A stretch of 64,000 bases of DNA from Haloarcula pelagica (GTDB lineage Archaea > Halobacteriota > Halobacteria > Halobacteriales > Haloarculaceae). Under the pieces are notes generated by a model, which made no database searches, had not been told where the DNA came from, and saw only the letters and a program-made list of their open reading frames with translations. Below are positions 1 to 7,266 of this stretch, piece by piece (the stretch's first letter is position 1; each line of letters opens with the position of its first letter). The translations under genes and the position numbers were made by a program. The stretch covers positions 62,001 to 126,000 of the forward strand of contig NZ_CP126163.1 in the NCBI RefSeq assembly GCF_030127105.1, given 5' to 3'.

Positions 1-363
1 CCGATGCAACCGCAGCACGGTTCCATCGGCGATCATCACGTCTTTGAATCGGTCGATATCGATGTCAACAGCGTCAGGAACAGCGACCTCGTCGATGCCG
101 TGCTCGACGAGGTCGCGGAGGTACTCCGCAAAAGCTGGCGTCAACCGCTGATGGAATCCGCCGGGAGAGAGCGTCTCATCGGCAGTGGCGTTGTAGCTAC
201 GCCGGAAGCCAGCAAGTGTTCGGCTCTCGCCTGCGGCGAAGCCGAACACGAATGACCACACGAGGGCGGGCATCTGCGCCTTTCTGTTTCGTTCGACTAC
301 GCCGAGTTCCTCGGCGTGCTCTTCGAGGAACTCGGAGGGAAACAGTGTAGTGAGCCGACGCAT
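1..363 (-). CDS. IS4-family transposase, N-terminal part
   Basis: Reading the minus strand from the ATG at 363 gives an uninterrupted 121-codon frame to the window edge, starting MRRLTTLFPSEFLEEHAEELG and containing FGFAAGESRTLAGFRRSYN and a segment ending VMIADGTVLRLHR. The last part resembles the first catalytic Asp region (IADGT) of the DDE transposases of the ISH8 branch of IS4. The C-terminal two thirds, with the remaining acidic residues, is outside the window. It catalyses cut-and-paste transposition of its own element. Identification is from recognised sequence style only. Confidence 0.75.
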   Translation of the reverse strand, partial: MRRLTTLFPSEFLEEHAEELGVVERNRKAQMPALVWSFVFGFAAGESRTLAGFRRSYNATADETLSPGGFHQRLTPAFAEYLRDLVEHGIDEVAVPDAVDIDIDRFKDVMIADGTVLRLHR

Positions 364-478
364 GATTCTCGATGAGGAGGCTTTGGTGTGCACAGCCGTT
401 GCCTCCTCATTCCTCTCGAAAAGAAGCCTCGATAAGCCGTCGCTGTCACGCGGTTTCTCGACTAACTAAAGACGGATG
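1..478 (-). mobile_element. IS4-family (ISH8-like) insertion sequence, partial
   Basis: The left edge of the window lies inside an insertion sequence whose transposase reads leftward. The right end is placed near 478 because the outward sequence there, read on the minus strand, begins CATCCGTCTTTAGTTA, which resembles from memory the terminal inverted repeat of ISH8-type elements; this is inference. Between the transposase start and that end is an inverted repeat, GATGAGGAGGC at 372 and GCCTCCTCAT near 400. The element abuts the conjugation gene that follows, which appears to lack its 5' part. The other end and target duplication are outside the window. Confidence 0.6.
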
Positions 479-503
479 CACCTGGGGACTCCCGCCGAAA
501 TTT

Positions 504-2399
504 ATGGTCTACGTCAACCTCCTAATTCTGTTCTTGGCCGCCAAATCCCAGCGGATAATGGTTGAAAAGACTAGCTCCTATGCGACCAAAGGCGCGGACA
601 TGTTCTCGGGGACAGCCAAGACCGGACTAGTCCTCGGAGCTACTGCAGTTGGAGGAACTGCCACTGGCTCGATGGTCTCGGCCGGCATGAAAGCCAAGGA
701 GGGGAAGGCCGCCAGTATGGAGGCCTACCAGCTCCATCGGAGCCTCTCGTCGAAGCAGCCTCCGCAAGCTGAGTCTTCTACGGACGATGACTCTGAATCA
801 GCCGAGACGCCACCGAGTAGTGGGAGTTCAGCTGACGCAGCGTCTAATGATGGCAGCTCGAATTCCAGTGACTCTGGGACTAGCGGGTCGTCAGAAGAGA
901 GTGTCTCTGGTGGCAACCTCTGGGAGGATAACGAGAATATCGACTCGATGAAAGATCTCTTCCAGACTGATCGAAAGGACATCCCCACAGACGGGGCCGA
1001 CGGACCGTCGTCGCCTGACCCCTCGACCAACGGGATCGACGGTCCCAAGTCAGGTCAAACCGCGGACGCCGGGGGTGGGTCATCCCCCTCGAACGGTGAT
1101 TCGCCAACGGGATGGTACAGTATCACCAGCCACGGCGAGACACCAGATGGGGCGGCGATGGTCGATGCGTCACAGGACGACTATTCCCAGGGAGATCGTG
1201 TGGTGGTCGACAACGAAGACTTCGACTATGCGGAAAAACGCGCCATCGTCACTGACGCTGCCGACGGTGAACTTAAGGTCCACCCCGAGACGCGTGACCT
1301 GGACGAAAACATGACCGTCGATCCCGACGATGTCGTGATGTACGAGCACGGCCCGGAGGTCGACCGGACATTCAGCGAAGGCACTGCAGTCCGAATCACC
1401 GCTGACGACTTCGAAGGATCTGACGCCCGTGCGACCGTGACAAAACCGCCAGTGCCAGGAAAAGAAGCCACCGTACGGCCGGTCAATATGCCAGGGGAAG
1501 TGAAAGTCCCAGCCGAGAAGCTCGCTGCTTCCCCCACGGGTAGCACACCGCGGTCAATAGATAACAGCGATGTTGAACCCGTCGTCCCGCCAGGATGGGG
1601 CAAAGGTGGTACCCCTGACTCCGAGCCACCAACGGTAGAGCCTGAACCACTGCACTCCGGCGACTCCAGCGCCGACATGGAACCCGAACAACCGACTCCA
1701 GTAGGAGGCGTCAGTGCAGACTCCGATACCCAGGCCGAGTCCCCAACTGATACCTGGGGGTCGGAATCGGTTCCCGACAGACCGACAGACACTGGCGAGT
1801 CGGACTCACCTACGGTAGAGTCTGAACCCCTCCACTCCGGCGAGTCCGGCGCTGACATGGACCCCGAACCACTGCAGGGGTCCTCGACAAACAGTGGTGG
1901 CTCAGACCCAGTATCTGCTGATCCGCCACAACCAGGCGATGAGGTGCCGGATACCGACGGCGTCGACACACCTGGCCGCTCGCCCGCTGAGATTACAGAC
2001 TCCTCGCCAGGCGATCAGCCTCCACAGGGTCGAGCTGCGGACTCCACTACCTCGACTACAGAACTAACCCCGTCAGATATCGTCGAGAACCCAGACGCAG
2101 ACAAATATCAGCAGGGGTTCTCCGACGGCTCTCCAGACACGAGCCAGCCTCCAACCTCACAGACAACAGCACAGCCTGACTCTAACTCGGCCCCACAATC
2201 GACTAGTTCCTCCTCACCAGGGGCGTCCGAAGGGGGCTCCCAGCAGCCCGATTCCGCGACCACAGACACAGAGGAGAGCACTGTCGGGTCTGACTCCGGC
2301 CAAAGCATCAAGGACGCACTAGCGACCGATGACGAAGTCCTCGGTCCCGAAGCCTACGCAGAGCCGTTCACGACAGAAAACACGGAGAGTGATGACTAA
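504..2399 (+). CDS. Conjugation-associated membrane/low-complexity protein, probably 5'-truncated by IS
   Basis: From the ATG at 504 the product is 631 residues. The start carries a hydrophobic segment (VNLLILFLAA) and a Gly/Ala-rich stretch (residues about 30-60) like the last membrane part of VirB6/TrbL-type proteins. The open frame continues upstream to about 480, next to the proposed IS end, so this is probably the 3' part of a longer gene. Residues about 240-360 hold SH3/KOW-like units (GDRVVVDNEDFDYAEKRAIV and a second copy). The rest is Ser/Pro/Asp-rich with an internal repeat PTVE-EPLHSG-S-ADM-PE at 1631 and 1810. Its stop overlaps the VirB4-like start by one base, so the two are co-translated. 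Function inferred from operon position. Confidence 0.6.
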   Translation: MVYVNLLILFLAAKSQRIMVEKTSSYATKGADMFSGTAKTGLVLGATAVGGTATGSMVSAGMKAKEGKAASMEAYQLHRSLSSKQPPQAESSTDDDSESAETPPSSGSSADAASNDGSSNSSDSGTSGSSEESVSGGNLWEDNENIDSMKDLFQTDRKDIPTDGADGPSSPDPSTNGIDGPKSGQTADAGGGSSPSNGDSPTGWYSITSHGETPDGAAMVDASQDDYSQGDRVVVDNEDFDYAEKRAIVTDAADGELKVHPETRDLDENMTVDPDDVVMYEHGPEVDRTFSEGTAVRITADDFEGSDARATVTKPPVPGKEATVRPVNMPGEVKVPAEKLAASPTGSTPRSIDNSDVEPVVPPGWGKGGTPDSEPPTVEPEPLHSGDSSADMEPEQPTPVGGVSADSDTQAESPTDTWGSESVPDRPTDTGESDSPTVESEPLHSGESGADMDPEPLQGSSTNSGGSDPVSADPPQPGDEVPDTDGVDTPGRSPAEITDSSPGDQPPQGRAADSTTSTTELTPSDIVENPDADKYQQGFSDGSPDTSQPPTSQTTAQPDSNSAPQSTSSSSPGASEGGSQQPDSATTDTEESTVGSDSGQSIKDALATDDEVLGPEAYAEPFTTENTESDD

Positions 2400-5300
2400 T
2401 GAGTAACACAAACCGCGAATATAGCACGAACATCATCCACGAATCGCTTGACGGAAAAACAAAGTTCTGGGGACAGTACACGCTCGGTGAACTGTTCCTG
2501 TTCCTCGCCCCAGTCTTCGCCTGGCTGGTCGTCATGGGCCTCCCGTTCGTCCCCGCGGGGGCGTTCCTCCCGGCGACGGGTGCCCTGATCGCTTCCGAAG
2601 TGCTCCTGTACGCACTCTTCCAAATTCGACCGCGCTACTACCGGCTGACAGAGTGGCTGATGGTCCGACTCCGGTTTGCCACCCGCAAGGAAGAGTACAC
2701 CGTCGATGAAGGCAACCAGGACACCCGCCACGTCACCCGCCTCAAGCGCATCATGCCCCACGGGATCGAGCGCGTCGATGGAGCTCACGTCGGGGCCGTC
2801 GAGGTCCGCCCGGCCAACATGGCCCTCGAAGACGGCCAGCAGTGGGCCAAAGCCGTCTCCTCGCTCACCGACCTCGTCAACTCCCTCGAAGGGACCACCG
2901 AAATCTTCGTCACGACCAGAGACGTAAGCAACCAGTCACACATCCAGGCCCACATCGACCGGTTGGATGATCCAGACGTCCAGGACCTCCCCATCCTTCG
3001 GGGTGTGCTTTCGGAGTGGGTCAACCGCTACACGGACGGTGATAGTGATATCGAGGACTCCACCGAGATGCAGCGAGAGTACTACATCATCGTCACAGTC
3101 ACCGATAGCGACATCGACGATCTCGAACGGGAGTCAACATCGCTGCTGGGCTACTTCGAGGACCTGCCCGGAATTGGCCGAGTCGTCTCGAAGGTCGCGC
3201 CAGAGACGTTCACCGACGCCGAGCGTGAACACTACAAGGCAAAGAAACTGAACGACCGGCTGGGCAACGTCTCGCGGGCGGTCGACAACCTCTACCGTTG
3301 CCGTGGGTCCGCAGTCTCGCCGTTCGAACTCGCCCAACTCACCAAGGACTTCTGGGCCTGTGAGTCCCGTCCCCACTCCGACTGGCAGTCGACAGCTAGC
3401 ATCTCGCCGATCAGCTACTCCAAAGGGCAGGACAACGGCGGCACCGAGGTCGACGAAGCCCTCTCTGCCCAGGACCTCGCCGACGATGCCGACGCCGATG
3501 CTGATCCGTCGGCTGACAGTGAGAGCGAACCCTGGGAAACCGACGACAAAGAGGACGCAGACTCAGACTCAGACTCAGATTCCGACGACTTCGACGATAT
3601 GGAGGAGCTGGCACACGACGACATCGAGGACGAAGAGATCGAATACATCTCGCCGGACGTCAACCAGCCCGGACGTAAGCACAAGTCCATCGTCTCACCG
3701 ACGGCAATAGACTGGAAGACCGACTACACCGTCATCGAGAACGAGACCTACGCCCGGACGTTCTGGATCGAGACGTTCCCCGAGCATCCGACCAACGGCC
3801 TCTTCGAGCGGCTGCTACTGGACACGGACCTGCGGGCCGACGTAAACATCCACATCGACCCCTACGAGTCGCAAGAAGCCATTCAAGTCATGTCCGAGTG
3901 GATTACCTCGCTGCGGATGGTCCAAGAGGATCAAGGCGAACTCGAAGCCGAGGACATCAGCGACGATATCAACCGCGCGAAGCACCTCCGGCAACTGGTC
4001 CGGCGGAACCGAGCCTCGCTCTACCAAGCCGGCGTCTTCGTCCGCGTGACGGCCGACTCGAAAGAGGAGCTGCGGACTCAGACCAACCAGCTCGAAACAA
4101 TCCTGCGTGACGCGCCGGCGAACTGCTCGGTGAAACGGACCACCCGGCGGCAGGAACAGGGGATGGTCACTGTCTCGCCGCTCGGCGGGAACGAACTGGG
4201 CCGTGGTCGCCTCTCGGCGATGACCGGCGAAGCCCTGGGGTCGATGTTCCCCTTCTCGTCGAACTACCTCCGCATGGAGGACGGCATCGAATACGGGACC
4301 CACGGCCACAACGGCTCGTCGCTGCTGATCGACCCGTGGGAACTGGAGACCGGCCACTCCGAACTGGTCACGGGAATGCCCGGTGGTGGGAAGTCCCACG
4401 GAACCCAGGCCCGCTCGATCCGGATGATGAAAAAGCGGTCGGACGTCAAGCAGGTGTTCATCGACCCCGTGGCTGGAATGCGTGGATCGGCGAAGATGCT
4501 CGACGCCAAGACGATTACGGTCAGTGGGGAGACACCGCTGAACCCGTGTGAGATGCATCCCACGCCCAAACACATCCTCCGGAAGTCCCCTGACATGCAA
4601 CCCGTGGCCTCGAAGAAAGACGAAGTCTACGGGGTGATCGAGAACTTCCTGAAGAGTCGGGATATCGACCTGGAGATGCACTCGGGCCTGATCACGTTCC
4701 TGATCGACGCGATCTTCGAGCAGTCAGATATCGACCCTGATGATCCCTCGACGCACACCCCAGAGAACTCGCCCAGCATGGCAGACTTCCTGGATCTGAT
4801 CGACAAGATCCAGGAGGACCCCTCGCTGTTCCCCGGTGCGACCACCGAATCCTCACAGAAGAAGATCCGCGAGTACGCCAACGAACTCTCTGTGGCGCTG
4901 CACCCGTTCCGGCAGGGCTCGACCTACGGGAACCTCTCGGAAGAGTCGAACCTGAAGCTGATCGACGACAACAGCAAGGCGGTCTACCTGGACCTCCAGC
5001 AAATCGAGGGGTCCGGTAGCGGCCTCGGCAAGCAGTCATTCATCATGCAGCTGCTGCTGAGCAATCTCTACCAGCAGGCCAAGAACATGGACCAGAAGGT
5101 GGAGATCATCATCGACGAAGCCCACTACCTGTTCAACGACGCAGCTAATCTGGCGTTCCTCAACCAGATTGCGCGTCACCAGCGCCACGCCGGGCTCCGG
5201 TTGGTGATGCTCTCCCAGACGCTCCAGGAATTCTACGATGAAGGGGTGGCCGAGGAAATCGCGGGCATGTGTCCGATTATGGTCCACCACCGCGAGCCGG

Positions 5301-5776
5301 ACCTGGGCGAGAAAACAGCCAATCGAGCGGGGCTGACGAACGAACAGCAACACTACATCAACACGGCCGAGGCCGGGAAAGAGTCGATAGGACAGGGCCA
5401 GGGGTACTCACAGGCGCTGGTTCGCGTCGACGAGTACGGTGACTACCCACTGACGATTCGCACGTCCTGGGAGGAAAAGCGGGTAATCGACCTCGACGAT
5501 CACGGCCGGGATGCACTGGCAGCGCTGGTCGACAAACAACCAGAGCAGATCAAGGAATTCGAGCAGTTCGTCTACGCCCACGGCCTCCGCCACGAGTTGA
5601 CCGAACGGTTCGGCCTGGAGCCACAGCAGGCCGAGAAAGTGCTGTCTGGACTCTCCCAGGAAGAGCTGATGGACTCGGTACGAGTGGCCCTCGAACGGAA
5701 CGGAGCGGCGGCAGCAGTCGCTGACGGCGGTTCAGAGAATGGAGACTCGACAACCACCGGAGGGAACGCAGAATGA
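2399..5776 (+). CDS. VirB4/TraC-like type IV secretion ATPase with PrgI-like N-terminus
   Basis: 1125 residues. Residues about 30-75 form two hydrophobic segments (LGELFLFLAPVFAWLVVM and a second), resembling PrgI/VirB3-type domains fused to VirB4. Residues about 355-415 are a very acidic insert (runs of SD) typical of haloarchaeal adaptation. The C-terminal half has a Walker A motif GMPGGGKS (about 659-666) and a Walker B motif KVEIIIDEAHYLF (about 900), followed by HQRHAGLRLVMLSQT, as in VirB4/HerA-FtsK ATPases. It should power assembly of, or transport through, a conjugation apparatus at the membrane. It is the second gene of an operon, one base overlapping upstream and four bases overlapping the next gene. 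Confidence 0.85.
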   Translation: MSNTNREYSTNIIHESLDGKTKFWGQYTLGELFLFLAPVFAWLVVMGLPFVPAGAFLPATGALIASEVLLYALFQIRPRYYRLTEWLMVRLRFATRKEEYTVDEGNQDTRHVTRLKRIMPHGIERVDGAHVGAVEVRPANMALEDGQQWAKAVSSLTDLVNSLEGTTEIFVTTRDVSNQSHIQAHIDRLDDPDVQDLPILRGVLSEWVNRYTDGDSDIEDSTEMQREYYIIVTVTDSDIDDLERESTSLLGYFEDLPGIGRVVSKVAPETFTDAEREHYKAKKLNDRLGNVSRAVDNLYRCRGSAVSPFELAQLTKDFWACESRPHSDWQSTASISPISYSKGQDNGGTEVDEALSAQDLADDADADADPSADSESEPWETDDKEDADSDSDSDSDDFDDMEELAHDDIEDEEIEYISPDVNQPGRKHKSIVSPTAIDWKTDYTVIENETYARTFWIETFPEHPTNGLFERLLLDTDLRADVNIHIDPYESQEAIQVMSEWITSLRMVQEDQGELEAEDISDDINRAKHLRQLVRRNRASLYQAGVFVRVTADSKEELRTQTNQLETILRDAPANCSVKRTTRRQEQGMVTVSPLGGNELGRGRLSAMTGEALGSMFPFSSNYLRMEDGIEYGTHGHNGSSLLIDPWELETGHSELVTGMPGGGKSHGTQARSIRMMKKRSDVKQVFIDPVAGMRGSAKMLDAKTITVSGETPLNPCEMHPTPKHILRKSPDMQPVASKKDEVYGVIENFLKSRDIDLEMHSGLITFLIDAIFEQSDIDPDDPSTHTPENSPSMADFLDLIDKIQEDPSLFPGATTESSQKKIREYANELSVALHPFRQGSTYGNLSEESNLKLIDDNSKAVYLDLQQIEGSGSGLGKQSFIMQLLLSNLYQQAKNMDQKVEIIIDEAHYLFNDAANLAFLNQIARHQRHAGLRLVMLSQTLQEFYDEGVAEEIAGMCPIMVHHREPDLGEKTANRAGLTNEQQHYINTAEAGKESIGQGQGYSQALVRVDEYGDYPLTIRTSWEEKRVIDLDDHGRDALAALVDKQPEQIKEFEQFVYAHGLRHELTERFGLEPQQAEKVLSGLSQEELMDSVRVALERNGAAAAVADGGSENGDSTTTGGNAE

Positions 5777-6156
5777 CTCGCAAGAAAATCACGATGTACG
5801 GGACGCAAGAGCAGAAAGATAGGATCGAAGAGCGGGCGGATGAGTGTGGTGTGAGTGTCTCTGAATACTGTCTTGAAGCGGTCGAACAACGAATCGCCCG
5901 GGAACTACAGCAGAAACGGATGTCGGATCTGGGAATTGAGGACCAAATCAATGACATCACTCAGAAACTTAACACCAGGGCGACTCGGGTTTTTGGTGGT
6001 TCTACCGAACAAGAGCAGCTCTATGGCATAGCCTTGTGGGAACTGCTTGGAGACGAGTTCTCCAAAGAAGCTCGGAAAGAATCAATGGAATCAGCATCCG
6101 AACGGCTGGATAAAGGCGTTGAGAAACTGAAAAACAAGCGGAGTGAAGCACAATGA
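5773..6156 (+). CDS. Ribbon-helix-helix protein, putative relaxosome accessory factor (copy 1)
   Basis: 127 residues. The N-terminus KKITMYGTQEQKDRIEERADECGVSVSEYCLEAV fits a ribbon-helix-helix fold: a short strand followed by two helices with a turn at GVSVSEY. The C-terminal half (YGIALWELLGDEFSKEARKESMESASERL) is repeated in the next gene. It overlaps the VirB4-like gene and the following gene by four bases each (ATGA), so it is translationally coupled. Small RHH proteins placed before a relaxase usually bind the transfer origin and recruit the relaxase (MobC-like); that role is inferred from context. It could equally be an autoregulator of the operon. Confidence 0.75.
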   Translation: MTRKKITMYGTQEQKDRIEERADECGVSVSEYCLEAVEQRIARELQQKRMSDLGIEDQINDITQKLNTRATRVFGGSTEQEQLYGIALWELLGDEFSKEARKESMESASERLDKGVEKLKNKRSEAQ

Positions 6157-6578
6157 GTCGCGACAATCGAATTCAACTCTATCCGTCCGACGAACTGGCT
6201 GAAAAGATAGAAAGAAAGGCAGAGAATGCAGGACTCAGCATTTCGGATTTCTGTTCACAGGCCTTAGAAAATCATCTTGAAACTGAGGATGAGAAAGCCG
6301 AGGAGAATCGGTATAATCCAAGTAAGCGATTAGAATTGAAGATTGAACAAGCCCGGCAGGAGGTGATGGAAACTCTCGACGAACTTGAGCCAGAAACGGG
6401 GGAAGAGATCAAACATCTTCAATCACTTCGGACGATGTATGTGATTTCGCTGTGGGAGCTTCTCAAGGAAGACTATGGGCCCGCTCAGCGAAAAGAAGCA
6501 ATGAAGCGAGCTTCGGAGCGTCTTGCTGATCAGCATTCGACTGGTAACCAGTCTGAGTCAGCAATAAGTGATGAATAA
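6153..6578 (+). CDS. Ribbon-helix-helix protein, putative relaxosome accessory factor (copy 2)
   Basis: 141 residues. RIQLYPSDELAEKIERKAENAGLSISDFCSQALENHL fits an RHH domain. The C-terminal block MYVISLWELLKEDYGPAQRKEAMKRASERL matches the upstream protein's C-terminal block, so the two are tandem paralogues. The base composition is more AT-rich than in the flanking ATPase genes, as it is in copy 1 and the relaxase, suggesting that this processing block was acquired together. The relaxase start follows 22 bases downstream. Two different RHH proteins could form heterodimers on an asymmetric transfer origin; this is inference. Confidence 0.75.
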   Translation: MSRDNRIQLYPSDELAEKIERKAENAGLSISDFCSQALENHLETEDEKAEENRYNPSKRLELKIEQARQEVMETLDELEPETGEEIKHLQSLRTMYVISLWELLKEDYGPAQRKEAMKRASERLADQHSTGNQSESAISDE

Positions 6579-6600
6579 TCTCGTTTTCTGAGAGCGACTG

Positions 6601-7266
6601 ATGATTACAAAAACAGATTTCCAGCGAGGGGGTGCAGGCAATCTGGTCAAGTATGTCCGTAGAAACCGGGCACAAGATACGGGCCATAAAGTCCCGGTTC
6701 GGGGACCAGCAGGACGTACACTCACTGATCAGCAGGTGTCTGATTTTGTGGAGAAGAGCCGCGACTTTGGGTTTGAAAGGCATATTATCGTCTCCCCCGA
6801 CCCACGAGCAGGTTATTCTCCTTCCGAGATTGACCAGCACACCCAGCAGTTGATGCAGCAAGAGCTCACCTCAAACCCGACAATGGACTACCTATACGGG
6901 GTACACAGCGAAGATTGCCATCCTCATTCGCATATAGTTGCGACGGGAAGAGAGGCTGAATTGCGGATGGATCGTCAAGAGATTCAGCGATTCCGTTCGC
7001 GAGCTCGATCACAGTTCCGCGAAGAAGAACGCCTCAAAGAGCGCGACGTCGACCGAGAGCAGGAACGCGCTGAGGAACGTCGCAAGGAAGCTCACGAGAA
7101 AGAGCTAGATCGGGAGGCTCGGAAAGAAGCGCAACCCGATCGGGAGCTCTCGCCTGAACCAGACCGAGAGCAAGAGCCTGAGATGGATCGTGAACCAGAC
7201 CGAGAGCCGGAGCCGGAACGGGAACCAGAACCAGAGCGTGACTTCGGGATGGGTGGTGCGCAGTGA
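6601..7266 (+). CDS. Small HUH-type relaxase (MobA/VirD2-like)
   Basis: 221 residues. The diagnostic motif is H102-S-E-D105-C-H107-P-H109-S-H111, matching the metal-binding triad (HxxDxHPHxH) of MOB relaxases. Upstream are ERHIIVSPD (residues 59-67), like relaxase motif II, and a candidate nicking tyrosine Y18 in GNLVKYVRRN. From about residue 130 the chain is charged coiled-coil, then a Pro-Glu/Asp-Arg repeat, EPDREPE style. It should nick one strand at the transfer origin and stay covalently attached for export. At 221 residues it is much shorter than bacterial relaxases, lacking a helicase or primase part. It overlaps the coupling-protein gene by four bases (GTGA). Confidence 0.8.
   Translation: MITKTDFQRGGAGNLVKYVRRNRAQDTGHKVPVRGPAGRTLTDQQVSDFVEKSRDFGFERHIIVSPDPRAGYSPSEIDQHTQQLMQQELTSNPTMDYLYGVHSEDCHPHSHIVATGREAELRMDRQEIQRFRSRARSQFREEERLKERDVDREQERAEERRKEAHEKELDREARKEAQPDRELSPEPDREQEPEMDREPDREPEPEREPEPERDFGMGGAQ

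Noticed and set aside
3540-3600. Short GACTCAGACTCAG tandem repeat in the VirB4-like gene
   Set aside because: It encodes the acidic Ser-Asp insert of the protein; a coding repeat, not a separate element.
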